NCBI RefSeq assembly: GCF_023091745.1
Contig: NC_068926.1
Span: 48,136,001-48,200,000 of the forward strand
Length of the DNA: 64,000 nucleotides
Direction: 5' to 3'
Origin: Budorcas taxicolor
Taxonomy: Eukaryota; Chordata; Mammalia; Artiodactyla; Bovidae
The position numbers and the translations under genes were made by a program. A model generated the notes under the pieces. It was not told the origin of the DNA. It searched no databases and saw nothing but the letters and a program-made list of their open reading frames with translations. Position 1 is the stretch's first letter. Each line of letters begins with the position of its first letter. Of this stretch, positions 1 to 11,046 are shown piece by piece.

Positions 1-26
1 TTACCACTGGACCATGAGGGAAGTCC
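1..26 (-). mobile_element. Truncated tRNA-derived SINE head at the window edge
   Basis: The first bases resemble the reversed 5' end of CHR or Bov-tA SINEs (accactgg, then gggaagtcc). The rest lies outside the window. Confidence 0.55.
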
Positions 27-64
27 TTCTCTCCTCTTTGTCACAACTCTCCTCAACCAGGCCA

Positions 65-330
65 CCATCACCTCTCACCTGCATACCTACAACAACCTCC
101 TACATCATTCTTGGGTCCCCAGTTTTACCCTCGCCAAGCCACTAAAATATAAACCTGACCTATCACTCTCTGGTACCAAAGTATGTCACGATCTGACCTC
201 TGCTTCCCTCCCTTCTCCCACCTTGTCCCCATTCACCTGTCAAAATGTATTTTTCCAGCCAAACTGAACTACACTTCCACCAACACGCTGTGCTATAAAT
301 TTCACTCCTCTTCTCCTAGTAGATTACATC
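65..330 (+). repeat. Possible old L2-like fragment
   Basis: The C/T-rich text with gatctgacctctgc followed by runs of ctccc resembles the well-known L2 3' region in order and composition. It is too diverged for certainty by eye. Confidence 0.3.
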
Positions 331-384
331 CAGCCATCTAGCTAGTGCATTGACAGCTGCAGAGGAAAAGGCAATGAAGTTAGA

Positions 385-432
385 GATGTCATAAATTTTA
401 AATGTAAGATGAAATGTGATTATCAAAGAAAC
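385..432 (+). repeat. Unidentified dispersed repeat, copy A
   Basis: About 46 bases align with 2580-2627 with about six mismatches, sharing ttttaaatgtaagatga-type text and atcaaagaaa. The family is not recognised. The rest of 331-2226 shows no gene and no repeat I can name apart from the purine tract at 1569. Confidence 0.45.
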
Positions 433-1568
433 TACATTATGTTCTTAATAACCGTTACAACTTTAAAGTTGTATAGGCATTGCGAAGACCAGATGGTCTG
501 GGGTTTTGTTTGCACTGAATGTTCAGTGATCAGGCTGGAATTAATATCAGCTAATGTATTTTTATATAATTTGTGGCTTTCACTGACATTTGTTAAGTTT
601 GCAAGGTGGATCGTTTCTATCGTGTTGTCATTATACTCCAAATCATAAAAACAGGTCAGTGACTCCACACAGGTTAACTAAGTATCAAACTTAGTGATTA
701 AAATAGTAATATTAATATTTTATCTAGAATGATGATATGAACATAAAGAGTGGGCAAATCCAAAACATAGATCTGAATGTACTGAGGCCAGTGAATCTGA
801 AAATATGATGCGCTTTCATGAAGAAGAAAAGAGTAACCAGTAAGAATAATAATGACTCCCTGAAAATTGGATTTTATTTAACTAACAGGAAGCCATGGAA
901 ATGTTTGTGACATTTCAAAAAAGAAGTATTTCTCTAATAATCATTTTATAGCAAAAGCAACATAATGTGTTTTGTACCAAATTAGCATCATGGTTAAAGG
1001 TAAAGAAATCAAAATTACATAATCACCATCAAAGATCTATGTCTTCCTTGTAGAGTAAAACGAGTACCTTGCACACTAGTTCTAAGAAAGCTTCAAAGTC
1101 AGGTGCAAATTGAATACCAGATATACTTGGAGAGAGAGTGCAGTACAGTGTTGGTAAGTTCCTCTATCAGACAACTTTCTCTGCAGAAAAGCAATTACTT
1201 GTATCAGTGTGTTCTTGCAAATATTTTCTTTTACAAATGCATGTTTCATACAAAACATCTCTCAGTGTGTGTGCTGTTTCTCGTGTGTATGAGAAAGAAA
1301 TATTAAATGACTTCATATTCTGTTCATTATTTTGTGGTCGACAATATGCTACCTGATCTTAACTCTAATGTTGGAGAAGTGTAAACATGATCAAAGATGG
1401 AATGGGAATGTGTCCATTCAAGGGGTGTGCAGCAAAAGGGGCAGGAATTACATAACTCTCAGGAAGGAGTTGGCAATTAAAAGCCACAGCAAATGCTCTG
1501 AGTCTGTGGTCACTTCAGACATCCAGAAGTATTAGAACTAATTCATTCTACCTGCTGTCTCTGATGAG

Positions 1569-1662
1569 CCAGGAGAAAGAAAGAATGGAAGGAAAGGAGG
1601 GAGGAAGGAAAGAAGGAAGGAAAGAAAAAGGGGAAGAAATAAGGAGCAAAAGAAAACAAGCA
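1569..1662 (+). repeat. GGAA/GAAA-rich purine tract
   Basis: Almost pure A and G, with repeated ggaagg and aaagaa words. It is low-complexity sequence with no coding meaning. Confidence 0.8.
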
Positions 1663-2240
1663 AGCTTGGGGTGTAAGCTATCTGTCATTGACTCAGAGGT
1701 GTAATCATCAGAAATATGATCATTCTTAGTAATATTAGTATCATTATTATTAAATCTCAAAAGATTATATCTTATTTATAAATTTGTGCTCTGCATCAAA
1801 ACACTGATTAAATGATCTGTGGATGCCAAATGTTGAAGACACAGTACCCCAAAACAAAATCCACCCTTTATGCAACTCTGTACATCTTGAATCATCATCA
1901 ATGCTAAAGAGTCAATATTTGTGGAATTAATGAATCACTCTATATCATCTCATCCTAGCTCTGTAATGTACATTGCAAAATTGGGGAAACTTAAGCATGT
2001 TTTCCACGATTTCTAAAAATAGGAAGGAAAGCAGTACTCAGATGGGAATGATACATGTGGTCCTCTGGATGCTGTTCCAGCCTGTCTCTCTACTATCCTA
2101 TTACACTGTAATCCCACTGGAGAACTGTCTCTCGCTCACTGTCTCTCACCGCATCCCCAGAACGTCTCAAACTGCAGTCTGTGGACCACCCAGGAATCTA
2201 TCACACTGTCCCTGTTTGTCGTGACTATGTCATGCATTTT

Positions 2241-2580
2241 TTTAGATGCATTTATTTTTGCTCATGCTGGGTTTTTGTTGCTGTGCACAGACTTTCTCTA
2301 GTTGAAACAAGCAGGGGCTACTTTTCATTGCAGTGTGTGGGCGTCTCATTACGGAGGCTTCTCTTATGGTGGAGCACAGGCTCTAGGCTATCAGGCTTCA
2401 GTAGCTGCAGCACGTGGGCTGTCATTGTGGCTCAAGAGCTCTAGAGCACTGGGTTAGTGGTTGTGGTGCTCAGGCTCTGTTGCTCTGCAACATGTGGGAT
2501 CTTCCAGGACCAGGGGTCAAAACAGTGTCCCTTGCATTGCAAGATGGATTCTTAACCACTGAACCACCAAGGAAGCCCAG
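2241..2580 (-). mobile_element. CHR-2 SINE with 14-bp target duplication
   Basis: The reversed element runs from a T-rich tail through the atttatttttgctc tail region and the ttgttgctgtgcac, aggggctact and gatcttccaggacc blocks to the tRNA-like head (accaccaaggaagccc). The 14 bp at 2227-2240 recur exactly at 2581-2594, giving both edges. It inserted into the dispersed repeat copy at 2580-2627. Confidence 0.88.
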
Positions 2581-2627
2581 ATGTCATGCATTTTAAATAT
2601 AAGATGAATTATGATTTTCAAAGAAAA
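2580..2627 (+). repeat. Unidentified dispersed repeat, copy B
   Basis: This is about 87% identical by eye to 385-432. It abuts the CHR-2 insertion, whose target duplication is its first 14 bases. 2628-3360 holds no recognised gene or repeat. Confidence 0.45.
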
Positions 2628-3360
2628 TTGTGACACTGAGAGAATAACCAGAAACTTAGTAAATGTTCTGAATAAGTCTTGCCTAGAATGGGCAGCTGTG
2701 ATGTATCATCTTCTGACTTTTAATGGGCTCCACTCCTGCAGAATACATTTCCTATGTCACTTTCCAGTCTGTGAAATGACTCCCAGCTGAAATAAGAGCC
2801 AACATCATCCTGGGCACACAGAAGAAGATACAGGACCACCATCCCCACCCCCAGAGTCATCCCAATAAACTCCACCTGATACCTCTATCTCTATCACTGA
2901 TTCTCAACTAAAATGATCAGGTTCCCAGAAACTCCTGGTCTTGGCTGGCAGTGGTGGTCATCACCAGCCGAGCCCAGGGTTCTTTGAAAAGTCACCTTCC
3001 TTCCTTCTGATTTGGCAGTTTTGAAAAGCATCTGTTAGTTTTTCAGATGCAATCTTTATTATATCTGTTTACAAGTGTGAAAATTCCTCACCAAGTCAGC
3101 TTCTGAGAATCATTAAGGAAAGCACAGAAAAGTCAAAGGTAGAAATAAATAATTAGTATACACAGCTGTCCTTCCAACCTTGCCTTCAGAACCTAGGAGG
3201 CTGTGGCATTTCACTGGGACCTGAACGCTGAGCTCCAGCTTCAGAGGGGGAAACAGAAAAGCTTCAGAACATCTGTTTCCATGTGTGTAGGCAGAAATCC
3301 CTGATTCCATCATATTCAGACTCTGTACACTACGGGCAGCATCACATTTAAAGTCTATGA

Positions 3361-3632
3361 TCTGCTGCTGCTGCTGCTAAGTCGCTTCAGTCACGTCCAA
3401 CTCTGTGCGACCCCAGAGATGGCAGCCCACCAGGGTACCCCGTCCCTGGGATTCTCCAGGCAAGAACACTGGAGTGGGTTGCCATTTCCTTCTCCAGTGC
3501 ATGAAAGTGAAAAGTGAAAGGGAAGTCGCTCAGTCGTGTCCGACTCCTAGCAACCCCACGGACTGCAACCTACCAAGCTCCTCCATCCATGGGATTTTCC
3601 AGGCAAGAGTACTGGAGTGGGGTGCCATTGCG
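3361..3632 (-). mobile_element. Bov-A2 SINE (dimer)
   Basis: Two Bov-A monomers lie head to tail, each with the ggattctccaggcaagaa and actggagtgg blocks. The joining linker is gtgaaaagtgaaag, and the (TGC)n tail is at the left edge. This is the standard dimer structure of this ruminant SINE. Confidence 0.92.
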
Positions 3633-3999
3633 GTGATCATCAACTCTCCCAAGGATGTTGTACAGCCATCTCTCTGGTCTATACATCATTGTGTCTGAAT
3701 CCTTCTTCTTTCCCCATGCTGGGCACCAGGCTGGATACAAAGCTGGTACATTAACCCACATGCAATCAGGACACCAGAAACCAAGGCAAAAGCCTCTGCA
3801 GAGGGAATTTAAGGTGTGGGCTTGGTGTCAAATAGCTGAAAGGGCCAAGCAGAGATCGCGAAAGAATTGAGACATTAGCAGTAGCGGGCAGCAAGCACCA
3901 TGAGTAGTAGGTCTGGAAGGATGAATGGATGAGGTGATATCTCCAGAACCATGGACTCACCCAGCCCTACCAGAGATGCTGTTCTGAACACAGAGAGAG

Positions 4000-4068
4000 T
4001 GAGGTGTGAGGATTTGAGGTACAGTGTAACTATAGGTGTTAATCCTATATCATATTGTTGGATCTCCC
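4000..4068 (+). mobile_element. Old L1 3'-end scrap
   Basis: The words gaggtgtgaggatt and tacagtgtaactatagg match the same L1 3' region as the copy at 5008-5260. The rest of 3633-4790 shows no gene; its open frames of up to 162 codons resemble no family I know. Confidence 0.45.
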
Positions 4069-4792
4069 CCAGTATCCCCACCCCTCTCCACACCCACCAG
4101 TGTCTCCACTTGGCTGAACCTACTTGGAAGTCAGCTGACCAAGAAGGCTGGGAATGGTTTGAAAAGACCTGTCATTCAGAGCAGTGCTGGTGGGGGTAGA
4201 AGGGGAGTGAAACTCATAGGAGGAAATTCCAGGCACCCAGGATATAACTTCTATGTTATACAAGAGAGAGAGCGCCTTCCTCCCAGAATCCTGATTCTCC
4301 CCTTGGGTGCTCCAGAACCCCTCTGGCTGGGAGACCTCTTTCACCTCCTGGTTAGAAAATGCCCTTGCAGCAATGGTTGGAGAGTCTCACAAGGGCAGCC
4401 ATTCCAAGACAACGTGCTGGCGACAGCAATGCCTTCCCACTGGAGCCCAGACCTATCTCAGGCCCCACATGGGGGATTTTCGAGCACATTCTCAGTGCTC
4501 CTGCCTTACTGGACAGAAGGTTAAGAGGACTGCAGAGTTAACAACCCAACTGCCCCTGCTTCCCCTCCCCTGACACTGATCAAAAGGCAGATTGACATGA
4601 GATGGGTTGGAGGCTCTGCATTACCACCTCGGCTGATGGTATTTTCAAGTTGGCAGGAATATGGGAAAATGCTCTATTTCAACACCCTGTCACCCAGTAA
4701 CAGAGAGACTGGAGCACCTCACAGGAAAAGTCCCAGCCCATCTACAGAAGCCCAGAGTGCACTGCTTGTTTGCTTTAAAGTGAATTGATTAA

Positions 4793-4930
4793 GGAAATTC
4801 CCTGGGGGCTCCAGTGATTAAGACTCTGTGCTTCCACTGCAGGGGGCACAGGTTAGATCCCTGGTCAGGGAAATAAGATCTCACAAGCCAGGGGCAAAGC
4901 TAAAAAAAAGATATTAAAAAAAATTTTTAA
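4793..4930 (+). mobile_element. CHR-1 SINE
   Basis: A tRNA-like head (attccctgggggctccagtg, attaagactctg) is followed by tagatccctggtcaggg and an A-rich tail. It is a short CHR-type SINE. Confidence 0.8.
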
Positions 4931-5007
4931 CTATGTAGCAATTTAAATATTTCATATAATTCATAAAGCAAATTGACTTCAAAAGTTATTTGATTCAAAG
5001 GTACATA

Positions 5008-5260
5008 GGATGAATGAGATGTGAGGATTGAATGTACAATGTGACTACAGGTGAGAACACGGTATTGTATCAGTGCAATTTGCTAAGAGTAGAAACTTAA
5101 ATGGTCACAACAAAAAATAAATAAATAAAGGATAAATATGTGAGGTGATGGACGTGTTAATTAACTAGAATGCAGAATCCTTTGTATGTATATCAAATCA
5201 CCACCATGTATACTTCTAATATCTTATAATATTGTACCTCGATAAAGCTGGAAATTATAA
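5008..5260 (+). mobile_element. Old L1 (L1M-type) 3' end
   Basis: The segment contains gaggtgatggacgtgttaat, the caccaccatgtatac block and a terminal cctcgataaagctgg. This is the usual order of an old mammalian L1 3' terminus. Confidence 0.7.
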
Positions 5261-5395
5261 AAGGCACAGAGTAACTAAATAATGAAATTAAAGGCATATG
5301 GATGTGGATTGATGATATACAGATATGTTACAAAGGTGCCTTTGTTAACCAAGCACAGGCGACAGCAGATTTAATGCTAGAAGCCTGGCCTTCCC

Positions 5396-5713
5396 TTTCA
5401 GTTCAGTTCAGTTCAGTCAATCAGTTGTGTCCGACTCTTTGTGACCCCATGGACTGCAGCACGCCAGCCTTCCTTGTCCATCACCAACTCCTGGAGCTTG
5501 CTCAGACTCATGTCCTTAGAGTCAGTGATGCCCTCCAACCATCTCATCCTCTGTCTTCCCATTCTCCTCCTGCCTTCAATCTTTCCCAGCATCAGGGTCT
5601 TTTCCAATGAGTCAGTTCTTTGCATCAGGTGGCCAAAGTGTTGGAGTTTCAGCTTCACCATCAGTCCTTCCTATGAATATTCAGGATTGATTTCCTTTAG
5701 GATGGACCTTTAG
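5396..5713 (-). mobile_element. BovB/ART2 3' end, 5'-truncated
   Basis: The tail repeat (ttcag)n is followed by the reversed 3' end: tgtgtccgactctttgtgac, tcaccaactcctggagc and ccaatgagtcagtt. It is truncated at the BovB gattgatttcctttagg block. Confidence 0.92.
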
Positions 5714-5778
5714 TTGCTGTAAATTGGGCATGTCTAGAGGGAGGGTCCCAGGAAGGGGTCTGGGGTAGCCAAACAGAT

Positions 5779-5932
5779 AATCTGTCCATCTCAAGATCCT
5801 TAGTTGAATCACATCTGTAACGTTCCCATTCCTGTGCAAGCAATATATTCTCTGGTTCCAGAGCTTAGGATGTGGACATCTTGTGGGGTGCGGGGGAGGC
5901 ATTCATCTGTCCACCCTACTAGGCTATAAATT
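5779..5932 (-). mobile_element. MLT1-like LTR fragment
   Basis: The blocks ccatctcaagatccttag, ttgaatcacatctg and aggatgtggacatctt are in MLT1 order, reversed. It is one of several MLT1-like copies in the window. Confidence 0.6.
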
Positions 5933-5954
5933 TTATCTCATTCAAAAGCAAATG

Positions 5955-6105
5955 CTGGAACTTCCCTGGTGGTCCAGTGGCTAAGACTACACTCTCCCCA
6001 TGCAGGGGCTCCAGGTTCAATCCATGGACAGTGAACTAGATCCCATGCGCCACAACTAAGACTCAGCACAGCTAAATAAATAAAAATAGTTTTTTTAAAA
6101 AAACA
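5955..6105 (+). mobile_element. CHR-1 SINE
   Basis: The head aacttccctggtggtccagt is followed by ggttcaatcc and an aaataaataaaaa-type tail. 6106-6830 then shows no recognisable feature. Confidence 0.82.
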
Positions 6106-6830
6106 AATTATGAGTGCTTATTTTAGGACAAGCTCTTTAAAAGCTCTGTAGATGCAAAGAGGAAAAGGTGGGGTGTTTGCCTTCAGTCAGCTCAGAGGTT
6201 TAATAGAGAAAAGGCTAGGTCAACAAAGCAATCACAAAGCAGTAAATTACGGTCATAGTAGCATGGGGATGCAAATATGGGATGCCTAAATCTGGAAGAA
6301 TGAAAGAAATCGTGGCATCTGTGCAGGTGCTGGCCAGGAATTGTGGAGATAGTGCTAGAAATGGAAAGTCATGATTTCAAAATGATCACACTCAAGTTAG
6401 TTCTGACAACAATTGTCAGTCACGCTATATCTAGGGTGGTAGGAGGGTGTTGGATGGAGTGGGACACTCTCACAGTCTTAGGTGTCTCACAATGCTTATA
6501 AGTTACAAGAAGAAGAAAAAGTAGGAATTCTGGGGTGAATAAATCAAACCACGCCTTGACCAGAGGTGATTAAAATTAACATCACTATTAAGGGGGCAGA
6601 TGGACATCCCATGCCTGTGGATGGAATTCTCCCAAGAAGGATACAGCATCCCCTGGGCAGCATCCCAGACGGAAAGGCGTAGAGTTATCTAATCATGAGG
6701 AAACTGTTAGACTGGCCCCAGATGGGGAACATCCTATTTTTAAAAATTGGCAGATTCCTCAAAAATGTCAATATTGTGAAAGAGAACAAAAGGTCAAGGA
6801 AATGTTCCAAGTTCTTCAACCTATTCTTCA

Positions 6831-7160
6831 AATTCATTTCTCATTTAGGTTATTACAGAATATTGAGCAGAGTTCCCTGTGCTATACCATGGATTCTTGT
6901 TGGTTATCTATTTTAAACATAGCAGTGTATACATTGTTCATCCCATACTCCCTCCTGACCACTATCCCTCCCTCCCTGTAACCATAAATTCATTTGCTGA
7001 GTCTGTTTTCTAAATAAGTTCATTTGTATCATTTTTAAAATTCTGAATGGCAACCGCTCCAGTATTCTTTCCCTGGGAAAGTCCCAGGGACAGGGGAGCC
7101 TGGCAGGCTACAGTCCATGGGATCTCAAAGAGTCAAGTACAACTGAGTGTGTGCATGCAT

Positions 7161-7202
<42 letters not shown>

Positions 7203-7228
7203 AAGTGATATCATATGATGAAATGTTC
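6831..7228 (-). mobile_element. L1 3' end, interrupted by a SINE
   Basis: Reversed artiodactyl L1 3' text occupies 6831-7045 (gagttccctgtgctatacc, aaataagttcatttgtatc). It resumes at 7201 with aagtgatatcatatgatg. The gap is filled by the Bov-A piece and CA repeat at 7046-7200. Confidence 0.85.
7046..7200 (+). mobile_element. Bov-A/Bov-tA 3' half with (CA)n tail
   Basis: The SINE part 7046-7138 holds ctccagtattctt, ggagcctggcaggctacag and gtccatgggatc. A (AC)n microsatellite at 7162-7200 has grown from its tail. It sits inside an L1 3' end. Confidence 0.85.
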
Positions 7229-7377
7229 CAAATTAAAGAAAAACTATGACACCTAATGCAATGCCCAATCTAAGACTCCAGGCTCTCATATTGGAAAGAA
7301 AAAATAATTATGAAAACATTCTTGGGATATGAATGGAAGATCAGATGAACTTAACTGAAAGGTTGTTTCTTGAATTT

Positions 7378-7497
7378 GATAACTATACTGTAGTTATCAC
7401 GGCCCCTTGCTCTTAAATACTCAAATATGAATTTCTCAAGAATATCCTTGCTCTTGACAAATTCATACTTGAGTATCTAAGAGCAATAGGCCATGAT
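7378..7497. other. Long near-perfect inverted repeat (hairpin)
   Basis: Arms 7396-7441 and 7452-7497 are 46 bases each and match at 40 of 46 positions as reverse complements, with a 10-base spacer. A second small hairpin, gataacta/tagttatc with loop tactg, lies at 7378-7398 and overlaps its foot. It matches no repeat family I recognise. A MITE-like element or a pre-miRNA-like transcript are both possible. Confidence 0.8.
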
Positions 7498-7684
7498 GTA
7501 TGTAACTCACTCTCATATTGTTCAAAAAGAAATTGTGGATAGATGTTAGTTTATAGATAGAGAGATGAATAGAAGATGATTAATAACCTGATGATAGATA
7601 GTGGATTCATGGTTAGAACACATTACGGCAAATGGGTGAAATATTGACAGTAGATGAATGTAGGTCAAGAAAACTCTTTGTATT

Positions 7685-7972
7685 ATCATTTGTTGTTTAA
7701 TTTTAGTTATTTATTTTTGGCTGTGCTGGGTCTTCGTTGCTCCTCAGGCTTTTGTTTAGTTGCAGAGAGTGGGGTGCACAGGCTTCTCATTGTGGTGGCT
7801 TCTTTTGTTGCCAAAGTATGGCTAGAGCCGTAGGCTCAGAGCACAGGGTCAGTAGATGTGGCGCAGGGGCTTAGGTGCTCTGCGGCATGTCAGATCTTCC
7901 TGGACCAGGGGTCAAACTGGTGTCTCCTGCATTGGCAGGTGAATTCTTTACCACTGAGCCACCAGGAAAGCC
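7685..7972 (-). mobile_element. CHR-2 SINE with 11-bp target duplication
   Basis: The reversed CHR-2 order is present: tatttttggctgtgctggg, ggcttctcattgtggtgg, gatcttcctggaccagggg and accactgagccaccagg. Direct repeats ctctttgtatt at 7674-7684 and 7973-7983 flank it. Confidence 0.9.
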
Positions 7973-8044
7973 CTCTTTGTATTCCTTTTGCAGCTTTCCT
8001 ATAAGCTTGACATTATTTCCAACTGAAAAGCAATTTTTAATGAA

Positions 8045-8285
8045 CACAGTGTGAACTCAGATGCCAGACTTGCCTGGGATTGAGTCTCAGCTGTACCCTC
8101 TCATTCTCTCTGTTAACTTCAGCCCATTTTGTGATTCCCCTGAGCCTCAGTTTACCCATCTGTAAAATAAGGATTCCAACAGCACCTCCCTGGTTGGACT
8201 GTGTGTAGCTCAGATGAACTAATTCATGTGAAGCCCCTGGAAGAGGATTCTGTGCTCAGCAGAACTGCCTGTGTTATTATCCCCA
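8045..8285 (+). mobile_element. MIR SINE
   Basis: The MIR core cctcagtttacccatctgta is followed by an aaataaggattcc-type stretch and atgtgaagcccctgg. 8286-8521 shows no recognised feature. Confidence 0.75.
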
Positions 8286-8521
8286 GGAAAGGTAACATTT
8301 AACTGAGATCTGGAGGATGTGTCAGACTTTGCCTGCTGGCTACGTAGGATAAGAGCATTGCCGATTTGCAAGAAATGTTGCTGAAAACTACAGTGAGAGG
8401 TGGGATGTGGTACCAGATGGACAGGTGAGGAGCGGCCAGACTATGAAGTGCCTCTCGCCCACACAAAAGAAGGTTATTAGTTGTTCTGTAGTGTGATTAA
8501 TGTAGGTCCACACAGGTGAGT

Positions 8522-8650
8522 TGGAGAAGGAAATGGCAACCCACTCCAGTACTCTTGCCTGGAAAATTCCATGGACAGAGGACTCTGGTAGGCTATAGTC
8601 CATGGATTGCAAAGAGTCAGACACAACTGAGCAGCTTCACTTCACTTCAC
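8522..8650 (+). mobile_element. Bov-A monomer SINE
   Basis: It starts gagaaggaaatggcaaccca, includes ctccagtactcttgcctgg and ends with the ttcacttcacttcac tail. The region from here to 8929 shows nothing recognised. Confidence 0.88.
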
Positions 8651-8929
8651 ACACTTGAGTGGTGGCATAAAATTTGTAATTCTCAAAGACCACCCTGGTG
8701 GGCATCATAGAAAATGGATCTGACCAATCAAAATAATAGGCAAGCAAGTCATTAGGGATGGTGACCATCCAGGGAACAGAAAATGAGAATTGGAACCAGT
8801 GAAATTGCAGGAAGGCCAAATGGGAGGAAAGGATTTGGAGATGTCTAGTAGATACAGTGAGTAGAATCTGCACAGTTTGAGTAACGTGATTTGGTGGGTG
8901 ATGAGGAAACATCAAGAATACCTGCCCAA

Positions 8930-9762
8930 CCCTCTTATGCTGTTCATGGAAATGTTGATTTGTACAGCCACTGAAGAAAACAGACAGAGGTTCCTGTTGC
9001 TGCTGCTGCTGCTGCTGCTAAGTCGCATCAGTCGTGTCTGACTCTGCAACCCCATAGACGGCAGCCCACCAGGCTCTGCCGTCCCTGGGATTCTCCAGGC
9101 AAGAGTACTGGAGTGAGTTGCCATTGCCTTCTCCGACAGAGGTTCCTAAAAAACCTAAAAATAGAGTTACCATATGATCCAGCCATCCTACTCCAGGGCA
9201 TATATATCCAGACAAAACTGTGACTCAGAAAGATATATGCAAGTTTATGTTCATAGCAGCACTCTTCACAACAGCCAAGGGATAGAAACCACCTAAATGG
9301 CCATCAACAGATGAGTGGAGAAAGAAAATCTGGTGCATACATACAGTGGAATATTACTCAGCCAGGAAAAGGGCCAAATAATGCCATTTGCAGCAAAACA
9401 GATGGACTTAGAGACTATCATCAGTCATAAGTGAAGTCAGTCAGAAAGAGAAAGACAAATATCATAGAAAATCACTTATAAGTGGAATCTGAAATGCAAC
9501 ACAAATGAACTTATCTATGAAACTGAGAGACTCACAGACATAGAAAACAGATTGTGGTTGTCAAGTGGTAAGGAAGGATTGAGAATTTAGGACTAGCAGA
9601 TGTAAACTCATATATATATATAGGATGAGTAAACAAGATCCTACTGTGTAGCGCAGGGAACTATATTTAATATTCTGTGATAAATGCGAATGGAGAAGAA
9701 TATGAAAAAGAATGTATACATAACTGAACACCTAAAATGAACACAACATTTTAATCAGCTGT
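8930..9762 (+). mobile_element. L1 ORF2 end and 3' UTR, interrupted by a Bov-A
   Basis: Text at 8930-8995 (tgatttgtacagccactg) continues at 9135 with accatatgatccagcc, agcagcactcttcacaac, the gaatattactcagcc block and aagtgaagtcagtcag, running to the 3' end near 9760. The last piece of the tail is at 10619-10640, beyond an inserted BovB. It is noncoding relic sequence. Confidence 0.88.
8996..9134 (-). mobile_element. Bov-A monomer in L1 with 13-bp target duplication
   Basis: The (TGC)n tail is followed by taagtcgcatcagtcgtgtc and ggattctccaggcaagag. The direct repeat gacagaggttcct at 8983-8995 and 9135-9147 is L1 sequence duplicated on insertion. Confidence 0.93.
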
Positions 9763-10618
9763 TGTTGCTGTTTAGTTGCCAAATCATGTCCCTCTCTGCA
9801 ACCCCATGGACTGCAGCATCCCAGACCTCCCTGTCCCTCACCATCTGTCGAAGTTTGCCCAAGTTCATGTTCATTCCATTGGTGATGCCAGCCAGCCTTC
9901 TCCTCCTCTGATGCCCTCTTCTCCTTCAGCCCTCAATCTTTTCAGCATCAGGGACTTTTCCAATGAGTCAGCTGTTCGTATCAAATGACCAAAATACTGG
10001 AGCTTCAGCCTCAGCATCAGTCCTTCCAATGAATATTCAGGGTTGATCTCCCTTAAGATAAACTGATGTGATTTCCTTGCTGTCCAAGAGACTTTCAGGA
10101 GTCTTCTACAGCACCACAGTTCGAAGACATCAATTCTTTGGCATTCTGCTTTCTTTATGGTTCAGGTCTCACAACTATATGTGACCGCTGGGAAGACCAT
10201 AGCCTTGACTGTATGGACCTTTGTCAGCAGAGTAATGTCTCTGCTTTTCAACACACTGTCTAGGTTTATCACAACTTTCCTGCCAAGAAGCAATTATTTC
10301 CTGATTTCATGGCTGCAGTCACCATCCACAGTTATTTTAGAGCCCAAGAAGATAAAATCTGTCACTACTTCCACCTTTTCCCCTTCTATTTGCCATGAAG
10401 TCATGGGGCTGGAAGTAATGGATCTTCGTTTTTTTAATATTTAGTTTTAAGCCAGCTCTTAGAGTCTCCTCCTCCACCCTCATCAAGAGGTTCTTTAGTT
10501 CCTCTTCACTTTCTGCCATTAGAGTGGTATCATCCACATATGTGAGGTTTTTTATATTTCCCCTGCCTATCTTGATTCCAGCTTGTGACTCATCCAGCCT
10601 GGCATTTCTCATGATGTG
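9763..10618 (-). mobile_element. BovB (RTE) 3' part including reverse-transcriptase core
   Basis: About 856 bp of reversed BovB runs from the 3' tail (gttgttgctgtttagttgc) into the reverse-transcriptase gene. It is inserted in the 3' tail of the L1 at 8930, whose terminal text resumes at 10619. Many substitutions and stops show an inactive copy. Confidence 0.92.
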
Positions 10619-10627
10619 AGAAATCAA
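10337..10627 (-). pseudogene. BovB reverse transcriptase remnant with YVDD motif
   Basis: The reverse-strand frame contains IKNLTYVDDTTLMAES, the catalytic YXDD motif of a non-LTR reverse transcriptase, followed by a lysine-rich GLKLNIKKTKI block typical of BovB. Upstream palm and finger motifs and the endonuclease are missing and the downstream frame is broken. It is a dead LINE fragment, not a host gene. Confidence 0.85.
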
Positions 10628-11046
10628 CTATACTTCAATGATTTTTTTTTTAATGAATGTCTTTCCAGGCTTCTGGCTTGGAAAATGGCAGGAGGAGCTG
10701 GTTTGGGGTGGAGGATGTGCAGCTGTCATCCTGAAAAGTCCTAAAGGCTGTAGATGGACTCCACAGTGTGGAGGCAGAAGGGTTCAAAATGCTTCTGCTG
10801 GGTCCTGGCTATTATCATGTCTCCCAACTGTACAGATTTGTTGGTTTTAGCTTACCTACCTTTTGATATAGTCAACAATTATCTGGAAATGGTTTTATGT
10901 TGTGAAGTGGACACTATTTTATACTGGATGATAGCGTAAACAGAAGAAAAAGCATTGAATGTATTACATTCTTTTCAAAAATTGCACAATAAAAAAATTG
11001 AAAAATTTTGGAAACTTAATGCATTTGGGGTGCCCTAAGGACATCA

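Noticed and set aside
4036..4524. A 162-codon forward open frame
   Set aside because: It overlaps an L1 scrap and other frames of similar length on both strands; no recognisable protein or splice sites.
7162..7200. The CA repeat as a possible regulatory Z-DNA element
   Set aside because: It is an ordinary microsatellite grown from a SINE tail; nothing around it suggests regulation.
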